Shown: positions 16,810-25,718 of the stretch, piece by piece
How the letters are laid out: every line of letters starts with the position of its first letter
How positions within the stretch are numbered: the first letter of the stretch is position 1
Assembly (NCBI RefSeq): GCF_036607905.1
Contig: NZ_CP144555.1
Coordinates: forward strand, 6,820,001-6,884,000
Origin: Streptomyces sp. SCSIO 75703
Lineage (GTDB): Bacteria > Actinomycetota > Actinomycetes > Streptomycetales > Streptomycetaceae
Reading direction: 5' to 3'
DNA: 64,000 nt
Program-made: the position numbers and the translations under genes
Notes under the pieces: model-generated
Told to the model about the DNA's origin: nothing
The model's database searches: none
The model's input: only the letters and a program-made list of their open reading frames with translations

Positions 16810-16876
16810 AGTCAGGACTCTTGCCCAAACGTGGGCGGACGGTTAGGTTGCCATCTAGTTAGGAGTCTTGACCAAA
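16810..16876. promoter_or_regulatory. Pair of direct-repeat operators between ROK regulator and DUF1479 gene
   Basis: AGTCAGGACTCTTGCCCAAA (16810-16829) and AGTTAGGAGTCTTGACCAAA (16857-16876) share 17 of 20 bases and are spaced 47 bp apart, start to start. The second is itself an imperfect palindrome (GTnAnGA-n-TCnTnAC). Their placement between divergent genes fits ROK-repressor binding sites. Confidence 0.6.
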
Positions 16877-16887
16877 GGAGTCGAGCC

Positions 16888-18189
16888 ATGACGCTGGCAA
16901 CCGAGACGCGGCAGGCCGCTCTCCCCGCCCTGCCGCACTGGGAGACCACCCCCGACGACCTGGCCGCCGCCATCCGCGAGATCAAGCCCGCGCTGCGCGC
17001 CCGCATCGCGTCCTCCGGACGCACCGTCGAGGAGGTCTTCGCCGCCGTCGAGGAGCGCGTCCGCGCCCGCCTGGCCGAGATCCGGGCGGACAAGGAGCGC
17101 GGCGAGAGCGTGTGGCCGGTCATCGACTACGCGGACATCGCGAACGGCACCGTCACCCCGGAGCAGCTCGACAAGCTCCGCCGCCGCGGCTGCCTCGTCG
17201 TCCGCGGCCACTTCGAGCGCGCCCAGGCCCTCGGCTGGGACGCCTCGATCGTGGACTACGTCGAGCGCAACGCGTTCTTCGAGAACTACAGAGGCCCCGG
17301 CGACGACTTCTTCGGCAGCGTCGGCTCCAAGCCGGAGATCTACCCCGTCTACTGGTCGCCGGCCCAGATGGAGGCCCGCCAGAGCGACCGGATGGCCAAC
17401 GTCCAGTCCTTCCTCAACTCTCTGTGGAAGCACGAGTCCGAGGGCGTGCAGTGGTTCGACCCGGACCGCGACGCGCTGTACCCCGACCGCATCCGCCGCC
17501 GCCCCCCGGGCGCCGACTCCAACGGGCTCGGCACCCACCTCGACCCCGGCACCCTCGACCTGTGGATGACGCGGGCCTACCAGCAGGCCTTCCGGCACCT
17601 GTTCGACGGCAGCGTCGAGGAGTACGACCCCTGGGACGCCGCCCACCGCACGGCCGGCCCCCAGTACCCCGGCTCCACCATGTGCTCGGCGTTCCGCACC
17701 TTCCAGGGCTGGACCGCCCTGTCCGACATGGACCACGACCAAGGCGTCCTGCACACCGTCCCGATCCCCGAGGCCATGGCCTACCTCATGCTGCGGCCGC
17801 TGCTCCCGGACGTCCCGGACGACGACATGTGCGGGGTGACCACCAACCAGGTCTTCCCCGCCAACGACAAGTGGCACCCGCTCCTCATGGAGGCCCTCAC
17901 CGGCATCCCCGACGTCAAGGCGGGCGACTCCGTCTGGTGGCACTGTGACATGATCCACAGCGTCGCGCCGGTCACCGACCAGAAGGGCTGGGGCAACGTC
18001 ATGTACATCCCCGCCGCCCCCTGGTGCCCCCGCAACGAGGCGTACTCGGCGAAGGTCCGCGAGGCGTTCCTGACCGGCTCCAGCCCCAGTGACTTCCCCG
18101 AGGAACACTACGAGCGCGACTGGAGCGACCGCTTCGGCGTCGACCGGCTCAACGAGACGGGCCGACGCGGCCTGGGCCTCGACGGCTGA
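16888..18189 (+). CDS. DUF1479 family protein (putative Fe(II)/2-oxoglutarate dioxygenase)
   Basis: 433-residue protein of the DUF1479/YbiU group. It contains an HxD pair in SNGLGTHLDPGTLDLW (H217, D219) and a distal histidine in WWHCDMIHSVAPV (H357), consistent with the double-stranded beta-helix iron site of 2-oxoglutarate-dependent oxygenases. ATG at 16888 follows AAAGGAG at 7 bp. It is divergent from the ROK regulator. It and the downstream MFS transporter may be co-regulated, although 387 bp separate them. The substrate is unknown. Confidence 0.8.
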   Translation: MTLATETRQAALPALPHWETTPDDLAAAIREIKPALRARIASSGRTVEEVFAAVEERVRARLAEIRADKERGESVWPVIDYADIANGTVTPEQLDKLRRRGCLVVRGHFERAQALGWDASIVDYVERNAFFENYRGPGDDFFGSVGSKPEIYPVYWSPAQMEARQSDRMANVQSFLNSLWKHESEGVQWFDPDRDALYPDRIRRRPPGADSNGLGTHLDPGTLDLWMTRAYQQAFRHLFDGSVEEYDPWDAAHRTAGPQYPGSTMCSAFRTFQGWTALSDMDHDQGVLHTVPIPEAMAYLMLRPLLPDVPDDDMCGVTTNQVFPANDKWHPLLMEALTGIPDVKAGDSVWWHCDMIHSVAPVTDQKGWGNVMYIPAAPWCPRNEAYSAKVREAFLTGSSPSDFPEEHYERDWSDRFGVDRLNETGRRGLGLDG

Positions 18190-18576
18190 CGGACCCGCCG
18201 CCGGGCACCGGGCCGGTGCCGCGACCCCTCGGCCGGCGCGACCCGGTGTGCCTCCACATGACACGGACGGACGCCGCCCGGCCCTCCGCAGTCCGGCCCT
18301 CCGCCCCGGTCCTCCGCCCCGGCCCGCCCGCCGTCCGGTCCTTCCCGGACGGCGGACGGACCGGGCGCCCTCCGGGCCCGGTCCCGCTCAAGCGCCCCGG
18401 CCGGCCGATCGACCACACCCCCGGCTCCCCGCGTCCGGAAGCCGGGCCCCAGTTCCCTTCCGAACCGAGCGCCGCCCTCCACCATGCGCGCACCCGCTGC
18501 GGCGCTCTTTGTCCTTGCTCCTCGCTCCTCACCCGAGGCAGACGGCAACGACACACATCACCACAGGAGTCCGTAG
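18190..18576. other. Intergenic region with possible terminator hairpin
   Basis: 387 bp between DUF1479 and the MFS gene. It contains a CCGTCCGG/CCGGACGG hairpin at 18331-18352 that could terminate the first transcript, and an AGGAG ribosome site at its right end for the next gene. No gene is visible. Confidence 0.45.
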
Positions 18577-20001
18577 GTGACGAGCACAGCACAACAACCT
18601 GCCGCCGTGGGCCTCGCGGCCCGGCCGAACCGGCTGCGTCACGTCGTCTTCGTCGCGGCGTCCGCCGCCATGGGCGGCTTCCTCTTCGGCTACGACAGCG
18701 CCGTGATCAACGGCGCCGTCGAGGGCATCAGGGGACGGTTCGGCGTCGGCGCCGCCACGCTCGGAGCCGTCATCGCCATCGCCCTGCTCGGCGCGGCGGC
18801 CGGCGCCATGCTCGCGGGACGGCTCGCCGACCGCGTCGGCCGCCTCCGGGTGATGCAGTTGGCCGCCCTGCTCTTCCTGGCCAGCAGTATCGGCTCGATG
18901 CTGCCGTTCACCGCGTGGGACCTGTCCTTCTGGCGCATCGTGGGCGGCGTGGCCATCGGCATGGCCTCCGTGATCGGCCCCACGTACATCGCCGAGGTCG
19001 CGCCCACCGAGTACCGCGGCCGGCTCGTCTCCTTCCAGCAGGCCGCCGTCGTGCTGGGCATCGCCGTCTCCCAGTTGGTCAACTGGATGGTGCTCTCCCT
19101 CGCCGACGGGGACCAGCGCGGCAGCCTGCTCGGCCTGGAGGCGTGGCAGGTCATGCTCGGCATCGCGGCCGTTCCCGCCCTGGTCTATGGTCTGCTGGCG
19201 TTGCGCATCCCGGAGTCGCCGCGCCACCTGATCTCAGCCGGCAGGACCGGCGAGGCCAGGGAGGTGCTGCGCACCCTCGAAGGCGCGCACGTCGATCTCG
19301 ACGCCCGGGTGACCGAGATCGAGCACGCCGCGCGCAGCGACAAGGCACCGCGGTTCAAGGACCTCCGCGGCCGTTTCGGCCTGCTGCCGATCGTCTGGGT
19401 CGGTGTCGGCCTGTCGGTCTTCCAGCAGTTCGTCGGCATCAACGTGATCTTCTACTACAGCTCCTCGCTGTGGCAGTCGGTGGGCGTCGACCCGTCGAGC
19501 TCGTTCTTCTACTCGTTCACCACCTCGGTCATCAACATCGTGGGCACGGCGATCGCGATGGTGCTCATCGACCGGGTCGGCCGCAAGCCGCTGGCCGCGA
19601 CCGGTTCCGCCGGTATGGCGGTCTCCCTCGCGACCGTCGCCTGGGCCTTCTCCTACAAGACCGGAACGGGTGACGACATCTCGCTGCCCGACACCCAGGC
19701 CGCCGTCGCGCTGGTCGCCGCCCACACCTTCGTCCTCTTCTTCGCCATGTCGCTGGGCGTGGCGGCCTGGGTGCTGCTGGGCGAGATGTTCCCCAGCCGC
19801 ATCCGCGCGGCCGCGCTCGGCGTCGCCGCCTGCGCGCAGTGGGTCGCCAACTGGCTGGTCACCGCGACGTTCCCGAGCATGGCGGAGTGGAACCTGTCCG
19901 GTTCGTACGTGATCTACGCGGTCTTCGCCACGCTGGCGGTCCCGTTCATCCTCAAGTGGGTGCCGGAGACCAAGGGCAGGACGTTGGAGGAGATGGGCTG
20001 A
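18577..20001 (+). CDS. Sugar-porter-family MFS transporter
   Basis: 474-residue MFS permease with 12 predicted membrane segments. Sugar-porter signatures are present: FGYDSAVINGAV in TM1, RLADRVGR in loop 2-3, PESPRHLI after TM6, QQFVGINVIFYYSS in TM7, DRVGRKPL in loop 8-9 and the C-terminal PETKGRTLEE. It should be a proton-linked importer for a sugar or cyclitol. GTG at 18577 is preceded by AGGAG. It is likely under the same ROK regulator as DUF1479. Confidence 0.92.
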   Translation: MTSTAQQPAAVGLAARPNRLRHVVFVAASAAMGGFLFGYDSAVINGAVEGIRGRFGVGAATLGAVIAIALLGAAAGAMLAGRLADRVGRLRVMQLAALLFLASSIGSMLPFTAWDLSFWRIVGGVAIGMASVIGPTYIAEVAPTEYRGRLVSFQQAAVVLGIAVSQLVNWMVLSLADGDQRGSLLGLEAWQVMLGIAAVPALVYGLLALRIPESPRHLISAGRTGEAREVLRTLEGAHVDLDARVTEIEHAARSDKAPRFKDLRGRFGLLPIVWVGVGLSVFQQFVGINVIFYYSSSLWQSVGVDPSSSFFYSFTTSVINIVGTAIAMVLIDRVGRKPLAATGSAGMAVSLATVAWAFSYKTGTGDDISLPDTQAAVALVAAHTFVLFFAMSLGVAAWVLLGEMFPSRIRAAALGVAACAQWVANWLVTATFPSMAEWNLSGSYVIYAVFATLAVPFILKWVPETKGRTLEEMG

Positions 20002-20073
20002 GCCCAGGCCCTCCCGCCCGGCTGCCCCGCCCGGCGGAGAACGGCCAAGCCCGTCCACGGATGCCCGCGCAGT

Positions 20074-20119
20074 CCCGCCTCGAGCAGGCCGACGACCGTC
20101 GGCCTGCTGCTCGGGCGGG
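20074..20119 (+). terminator. Strong hairpin terminator after MFS gene
   Basis: A long GC hairpin: AGCAGGCCGACG pairs with CGTCGGCCTGCT, extended by CCCGCC/GGCGGG outside. It starts 73 bp after the MFS stop. No T-tract, as is usual in Streptomyces. Confidence 0.7.
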
Positions 20120-20227
20120 GGCCGTGGTGCGGCCGAAGGCAGGTGCACAGGGCGCTTAAGAGCACCCTCCCCACCAGAGGCTTCACGTGCTTGTTCACCC
20201 GTCGGGCGTCGACGGCACAGCTCTGTC

Positions 20228-20269
20228 TGGCTTTGTTCACGGGAACCGACAGCACATGTTCGCCACTTC
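20228..20269 (+). repeat. 42-bp terminal inverted repeat, left copy
   Basis: The 42 bp beginning TGGCTTTGTTCACG match the reverse complement of 21002-21043 at 39 of 42 positions. The repeats enclose about 730 bp containing one small membrane-protein gene. Confidence 0.8.
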
Positions 20270-20407
20270 AGGCGGTGAGTCCGAAAGTGTTCGAAGGGTG
20301 TACCGATGAGATTCGGCCGCGAGGCACTTCGCTGGTGATGACGCACTTCGGTCACGACTTGGGGAAGCGGATAGGCATGTCGTGTACCTGCGGTAGACGC
20401 TGTGCCG

Positions 20408-21034
20408 ATGGCGAGACGATCACAGGTCCGGACGGGTACGCCGGGCGGTTGCCTTCTCAACGGATGCCTGACCGTTCTGGGACTGCTGCTCGTGGCCGTC
20501 GTCGGCGTGTGTATCTGGCTGGAGACCCAGCCGGCGCGTGATGAGGCCCAGGCGCGCGAGAACCTGCGGGAGAACGTCGAAGTGCTCCGCGACCGGCTGG
20601 GCGAGGCAGCGGCCGACGGCAGCCTTCCCGATACGGAGATCGTCCACATCTTCCCTCCCTCGAAGCCCGCCAAGGGCTTCGTCGGCGTGAGGCGGCAGGG
20701 CGAGGCGGTCACCGTGGTCGCGGAAGTGCTCGGTCAGGGGCCGCCACGGGCCTTTGTCTTCGTGTATGAGCGGCTTGTGACAGGCTGTTACGCCTTCGAA
20801 GTGCCGCCCCCGGCCTCCGGGGCGCCGCAGCCCGCCATCCGGGAACTACCGCAGGAGGCGTGCGCGGCGGGCGCGGCCACCCTCCCGGACCCGACCGTCG
20901 GGATCAACAGTCACATGAATCGAAGTGCTCCTTCAGAGAGGGAGACCGGCTCACCTCCGCACAGAGTCTGTTCGAATCCAGGGATCACTCCAGTGCCTTC
21001 CGAAGCGGTGAACATGTGCTGTCGGTTCTCGTGA
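20408..21034 (+). CDS. Hypothetical membrane-anchored protein
   Basis: 208 residues from ATG 20408 (an in-frame GTG lies 6 bp earlier). A single N-terminal transmembrane segment (TVLGLLLVAVVGVCIWL, about 22-38) is followed by a charged, helical extracytoplasmic part (RDEAQARENLRENVEVLRDRLGEA) and a compact domain with three cysteines. The last 40 residues run into the right-hand inverted repeat and look like unrelated sequence, so the original C-terminus may have been replaced. I do not recognise a family. Confidence 0.55.
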   Translation: MARRSQVRTGTPGGCLLNGCLTVLGLLLVAVVGVCIWLETQPARDEAQARENLRENVEVLRDRLGEAAADGSLPDTEIVHIFPPSKPAKGFVGVRRQGEAVTVVAEVLGQGPPRAFVFVYERLVTGCYAFEVPPPASGAPQPAIRELPQEACAAGAATLPDPTVGINSHMNRSAPSERETGSPPHRVCSNPGITPVPSEAVNMCCRFS

Positions 21035-21043
21035 ACAAAGCCA
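21002..21043 (-). repeat. 42-bp terminal inverted repeat, right copy
   Basis: Partner of 20228-20269 (39 of 42 matches on the opposite strand). It contains the last codons of the membrane-protein frame. Confidence 0.8.
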
Positions 21044-21668
21044 TTGCCCACAGCCCTGAGGGAGCGCGTCCTTGCCGTGCTCCCTCACTTGAGGGCCAAC
21101 CCTCATGCCGGCGACCGCTGAACGGGGGAGAGGCGCTGGAGGCTGGAGGCGATCACTGGCCCTCTGGCCACTGCGCCAACGCGCTGTCCGTCTCCTCGTC
21201 GATGAGGGTGATCTGCGCGCCGGGCCGGTCGCCGTGCCGCCCTGCACAGGCGGAGAACTTCCCGCGTGCCACGGTCTCGCTTTTCCCTCAGCCTTGCAGC
21301 ATCGGCCGGCCGTCGGTAGCCAGGGTGAGGCGGTGGCGGCCAGAGTTCATGCGAGCCGGACCCCGCGGGGCTGTCCGGGGCGGATGCTGCGCAGGGTCTG
21401 CCCCGGCTTCGCGCCCTGGAGGCATGCCTTGTGCTGCTCCTCCAGGAGGTTGGGGCAGCGATCGATCTGGCGGAGCAGCGGGAGACGGAGCGGCAGCGAG
21501 GCATCCAGAACCGGCCGGTGGCCGACCCGGCCTGCCGCCCGGGTCGGCGGCGGAGCCCGAGTTGTGGACGGGGTTTCGTCTTGTCCGTTGTCGACCAGCC
21601 ACCGCGGGATCGGGGCCCACGGCTTCCAAGAGCCACCGGGGTGGTGGTGTCTCTGGGCCCGGGGTTCC
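21044..21668. other. Intergenic region, no supportable gene
   Basis: About 620 bp between the inverted-repeat unit and the MFS gene stop. Open frames here are short, proline/arginine-rich and without recognisable motifs or starts. Confidence 0.5.
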
Positions 21669-22961
21669 TCAGCCGGTGTCGGGCCGGTGCTCGGTGATCC
21701 AGCGGGCGGCCAGGAGCCCGGACGCGGCGGTGAGGACCGCGGCGGCGATGACGGTGGCGTTCAGGCCGAGGGTGTCGGCGAGGACGCCGGCGATGAGGGC
21801 GCCGCTGGCGTAGCCGATGTCGCGCCAGAAGCGATAGGTGCCGAGAGCGTTGGCACGCCAGGTGGGGTGGGCGTGGTCGGAGACGGAGGCGATGAGGGCG
21901 GGGTAGACCATGGCGGTGCCGATGCCGAGGGCGACGGCGGAGAGGACACCGGCGAGAAGAGGCCACTGGAGCAGGATGAGGGCGATGCCGAGGCCGGCGG
22001 CCTGGACGAGCATGCCGGTGACGATGAGGGGTTTGCGGCCGATGCGGTCGGCGAGGTGTCCGGTGGGGATCTGGCCGAGGCCCCACAGGATGGGGTAGAG
22101 GCCCTTGATGAGGCCGACGGCGGCCAGGCCGAGGCCGTGGTGGGTGAAGAGGAGGGGGAAGACGCCCCAGGTGAGGCCGTCGTTGAGGTTGTTGACGAGG
22201 CCGGCCTGGCTGGCGCCGCGCAGGGAGCGGTCGCGCCAGGAGGTGCGGGCGAAGGTGGCGGCGAGGCCGGGCTTCTCGCCGGCAGGCGCGGGTTTGGGGT
22301 GCTGTGCGAGTTCGAGGGCGACGTGGGCGGCGGTGTCGCGGACGGTGAGGGACAGGGCGAGTCCGGCGGCGACGAAGACGGCGCCGAGGAGTTCCGGGAC
22401 GGGGCGCAGGCCGTAGCCGGTGGCGAGGTAGCCGGTGAGCAGGGCGGTGGCGCCGACGGCGGTGTATCCGGCGGCTTCGTTGAGCCCGGTGGCGAGTCCG
22501 CGGCGGGTTGGGCCCACGAGGTCGATCTTCATGTTGACGGTCATCGACCAGGCCAGTCCCTGGTTGAGGCCGAGGAGGACGTTCGCGGCGACGATCCAGC
22601 CCCAGGAAGGCGCCCAGGCGAGCATGAAGGGGACCGGGACGCCGATCAGCCAGCCTGTGAGGAGGAGCCGGCGGCGGCGGAAGCGTGCTGTCAGGGCTCC
22701 GGCGGCGAGGTTGGTCAGGGCCTTGGTGGCGCCGAAGGCGATGATGAAGGAGAAGACCGCCAGGTTGCTGGTCAGGCCGAAGACGTCGGTGCCGATGAGT
22801 GGCACGGTGGTGCGTTCCAGGCCCACCAGGCCGCCGACGGCCATGTTGACGACGACGAGGAGGGTGAACTGGAGCCAGTTCTCCCGGAGCCCGAGGCGCA
22901 CGGCGGGTCCGGCGGGCCGTTTCGTCGCGGTGGTCGTGGTCGTGGGCGTGGTCGTGGTCAT
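21669..22961 (-). CDS. MFS transporter
   Basis: 430-residue major facilitator with 12 predicted membrane segments and the loop motif GHLADRIGRKPLI. The threonine-rich N-terminus (MTTTTPTTTTT) precedes the first segment. It is the last minus-strand gene after the sulfur cluster and may export or import a sulfur compound, although nothing in the sequence fixes the substrate. The ATG at 22959-22961 is preferred over one 18 bp upstream because it opens directly into the Thr-rich leader. Confidence 0.82.
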   Translation of the reverse strand: MTTTTPTTTTTATKRPAGPAVRLGLRENWLQFTLLVVVNMAVGGLVGLERTTVPLIGTDVFGLTSNLAVFSFIIAFGATKALTNLAAGALTARFRRRRLLLTGWLIGVPVPFMLAWAPSWGWIVAANVLLGLNQGLAWSMTVNMKIDLVGPTRRGLATGLNEAAGYTAVGATALLTGYLATGYGLRPVPELLGAVFVAAGLALSLTVRDTAAHVALELAQHPKPAPAGEKPGLAATFARTSWRDRSLRGASQAGLVNNLNDGLTWGVFPLLFTHHGLGLAAVGLIKGLYPILWGLGQIPTGHLADRIGRKPLIVTGMLVQAAGLGIALILLQWPLLAGVLSAVALGIGTAMVYPALIASVSDHAHPTWRANALGTYRFWRDIGYASGALIAGVLADTLGLNATVIAAAVLTAASGLLAARWITEHRPDTG

Positions 22962-23067
22962 GCGTCGGTGTCCTTGCACGGTGCGGGTGCGGTGGCAGGG
23001 GAAGGTTCCGGCCGGCCTGCTGTGAGGGTCGGGCGGAAGGGAGCTGGCGGGGGAGCCGCCGGAGGGG

Positions 23068-23794
23068 TCAGACGAAGGCGTTGGCGAGCATGCGGGCGGC
23101 GACCGCGAGAAGTACGTGGGCGAAGATCCGCCGCAGTTGTGTGGCGAGCCGTTGCGCGTGGCGTTTGCCGTCCCGGGCGCCGGGGATCGCGGCTGCGGCG
23201 AACGGTGCGATGACGGCCCGGTCCAGGTCCGCGGCGGTTCCGGCGCGGGCGGCGAGTGAGTTGACGGTGATGACCAGGAGACTGGTGCCCAGAGCCGGGA
23301 GGTTCAGCACCCCGGGCCAGGGCGGGGACGGCGAGGAAGCCGCCTTTCACGGCCAGCAGCCCGGTCATCGTGCCGAGCGCTGCGCCGGCGGTGCCCGCCC
23401 CCGCGGGACGCACCTCGCCGATGGCCTGGGCGCGTGCGGGCCGCGGCATGCCCACGGCGGCGACAAAGGCGACGGCCGCGAAGGAGGCGGTCAGCGCGGC
23501 CTGGGGCAGGCGCCCGGCGGCCGCCCCGGTGAGCGTCGCGGTGGCCACGCCCCGCCGCCGTGAACCAGCAGGCCGGTTCTCCGGGCCACGTCGCCGTCGC
23601 GGGCGTGACCGGTGAGCGCGGTCACGGAGGGCACAGTGACGATGACCGGGCTGGCCGTGACCGCGTCTGCCGGACTCAGGCCGAGCAGGCGGGTCAGGGC
23701 GGGCCCCGCCAGGACGCTGCCCCCCGCCGCCGAGTCCGCCGGGGGCGGGCCCGACGACGGCTCGGGTGGCGAGCGCGAGGACCAGGGCGGTCAC
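23068..23794 (-). pseudogene. Broken TauE/SafE-family sulfite/thiosulfate exporter
   Basis: From GTG at 23792-23794 (overlapping the rhodanese stop by 4 bp) the frame begins VTALVLALATRAVVG. TauE/SafE motifs then appear piecemeal in different frames: a glycine-rich GGGGSVL region, LTASFAAVAFVAAVG, TGLLAVKGGFLAVPALA and finally LNLPALGTSLLVITVNS in an 80-residue frame ending at 23068. At least two frameshifts separate these. An intact homologue lies at 24816-25718, so loss may be tolerated. Confidence 0.75.
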
Positions 23795-24156
23795 GCCACC
23801 GAGCCGTTGTTGCCGCGGGCGTCGACGACCGGGTGCCCGGCGGCGGCCCACGCCCGCATTCCGCCTTTGACGTCGACCGCGTTCAGACCGCGCCCGGACA
23901 GCAGTGCGGCGGCCTTCTGCGAGCGGTTGCCGCTGCGGCAGATCACCACCAGCGGCCGGCCCTGGGCGGCCTGCGGCAGGGCAGCCCCCGCGACCAGGCC
24001 GGACAGAGGCGCGTGCACGGTGGCGGGCGCGCGTCCGGCGTTCCACTCGCTCTTCTCGCGTACGTCCAGCAGGACGGACGGAGCGTTTGTGCCCTGGGTG
24101 CGTCGGCGGGCCTCCTCCACGGTGACGCGTCGGGTGTTTCGGGAGAACAGGGGCAT
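23791..24156 (-). CDS. Single-domain rhodanese (sulfurtransferase)
   Basis: 121-residue rhodanese. Active-site loop CRSGNRS, preceded by VICRSG and by VLLDVREKSEW. It should carry sulfane sulfur as a cysteine persulfide on the loop cysteine. It overlaps the broken TauE/SafE gene, so transporter and sulfurtransferase were once coupled. It belongs to the sulfide/persulfide cluster controlled by the CsoR/CstR-type sites at 27857-28293. Confidence 0.9.
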   Translation of the reverse strand: MPLFSRNTRRVTVEEARRRTQGTNAPSVLLDVREKSEWNAGRAPATVHAPLSGLVAGAALPQAAQGRPLVVICRSGNRSQKAAALLSGRGLNAVDVKGGMRAWAAAGHPVVDARGNNGSVA

Positions 24157-24263
24157 TGCAAGGCCTTTCGAAGAAGTGGTCGCGCGGGGTTGTGGGGCCG
24201 GTCGTGGGGTGGCCGGGGCCCGGGTTCGGTGTCGAGGGACGGACCAGCGGAGCCGGTGAGGAC

Positions 24264-24725
24264 TCAGCCGGTGGCGAGGGGCAGTCCGGCGGTGGTGGCG
24301 GAGTCGGATCCGTCGTCGACGGCCACCACGTCACGGCCCGCGGCGTCCAGCAGTGAGGCGGCTGTCCCGGCGCGCATACCGCCGGCGCAGTGCACCCACA
24401 CGGTGCCCGCCGGAACCTCGCCGAGCCGCTTGTGCAGCTCGTGGACCGGGATGTGGACGGAGCCCTCGATGCGCCCGGCGGCGCGCTCGGAGTCGCGGCG
24501 TACGTCCAGGACGACGATCCCGTCGGCGCCCTGCTCGGCCAGGCCCGCGAAGGTGGAACGGGGGAAGGACGCCAGCCGGGCGCCGTCGGCGACCCACTCC
24601 CGGGGAGCGCCGGTCGCGGCGGCCGCGGGCCGGTCGATACCGACCCGGACCAGCTCGCGCTGGGCGGCGGCCGGCTGCTCCGCGGACTCGGCGAGCAGGG
24701 TGACCGGTTTGCCCCACGGGATCAT
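24264..24725 (-). pseudogene. N-terminally truncated MBL-rhodanese protein (rhodanese part only)
   Basis: 153 residues corresponding to the C-terminal part of MBL-rhodanese fusion proteins: MIPWGKPVTLLAE, then a rhodanese domain with VVLDVRRDSERAAG and active loop CAGGMRAG. In-frame sequence upstream (DGKIATYLAW) is also family-like but meets a stop about 85 bp upstream, and the metallo-beta-lactamase half is gone. It may still encode a small rhodanese; a full-length homologue is at 26440-27828. Confidence 0.65.
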
Positions 24726-24815
24726 CCAGGCGAGATAGGTGGCGATCTTGCCGTCCGCCTCGAAGTCCTTCGTGTGATGACGTGTGAGCGTGCGGTTCCC
24801 CCTCTGTGCGCGGTG

Positions 24816-25718
24816 TCAGGAGCGCATGCTCAGTCGGTGGGTGTTCTCCGGCGTCGTTTCGTCGGTGTCTTCCGGCCGGTGCTTGCGCGCCAGCGTCCGG
24901 CCCACGGCCGCGGTCGCTGCGAGGCCGGCACCGATCCAGGTCCAGGGGCTGGTCCACACTGCGGCGGGGAGTTGCTGGCTGAGGACGAAGACGCCCATGA
25001 CGACGACGAACCAGCCGAACGTCTTGCGCAGGGTGTCCTGGGGGATGCGTCCGGCGAAGCGGCTGCCGACCAGGCTGCCGACGACCGCCGCAGCGGTCAC
25101 CATCAACGCCAGGCTCCAGTCGATCTGGACGCCGGCCAGGTGACCGGCGAGCCCGGAGAACGACTTCATCGCGATGACCAGCAGCGAAGTGCCGACCGCG
25201 ACACTCATGGGCAGTCCGCCGAGCAGAGCCAGGGCGGGGACGACCAGGAAGCCGCCGCCGGAGCCGACCAGCCCGGTGACCGCGCCCACCACCAAGCCCT
25301 CGGCCACTACGAGCTTCACCGGCATCTCGGTGTGGGCGGCCTTGTGCCCGCCCTTCCTGCGGCCGGCGCCCTTGCGGAGCATGGCCACGGCGGTGGCCAG
25401 CATCATGAGGGCGAACGCGATCAGCAGGACGGTGCCGGGGACGTACTCGGCGAGGCGTCCGCCGCCGTAGGCGCCGGCCATGCTGACCGCGCCGAAGACC
25501 AGCCCGGTGCGCCAGCGGACCCGGTGGGCGCGGGCGTGTGGGATCAGGCCGACCAGGCTGGTCACGCCGACCACGAACAGCGAGGTGGCGATGGCCTCCT
25601 TGCTGTCCTGCCCGGCCAGGTAGACGAGGATCGGCACGGTCAGGATCGATCCTCCGCCGCCCAGGATGCCCAGGCTGATGCCGATCAGGACGGAGGCGGC
25701 GAGGACGAGGGTGATCAC
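24816..25718 (-). CDS. TauE/SafE-family sulfite exporter-like permease
   Basis: 300-residue membrane protein with eight or so hydrophobic segments and the duplicated TauE/SafE motifs: LGILGGGGSILTVPILVYLAG in the first half and GLVGSGGGFLVVPALALLGG in the second. It probably exports sulfite, thiosulfate or another sulfur anion. GTG at 25716-25718 overlaps the stop of the rhodanese-DUF2892 gene by 4 bp (GTGA). Confidence 0.88.
   Translation of the reverse strand: MITLVLAASVLIGISLGILGGGGSILTVPILVYLAGQDSKEAIATSLFVVGVTSLVGLIPHARAHRVRWRTGLVFGAVSMAGAYGGGRLAEYVPGTVLLIAFALMMLATAVAMLRKGAGRRKGGHKAAHTEMPVKLVVAEGLVVGAVTGLVGSGGGFLVVPALALLGGLPMSVAVGTSLLVIAMKSFSGLAGHLAGVQIDWSLALMVTAAAVVGSLVGSRFAGRIPQDTLRKTFGWFVVVMGVFVLSQQLPAAVWTSPWTWIGAGLAATAAVGRTLARKHRPEDTDETTPENTHRLSMRS

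Noticed and set aside
20965..20995. TTCGAATCC resembling a tRNA T-loop
   Set aside because: The flanking bases do not form a T-stem, and no acceptor, D or anticodon arms are found around it.
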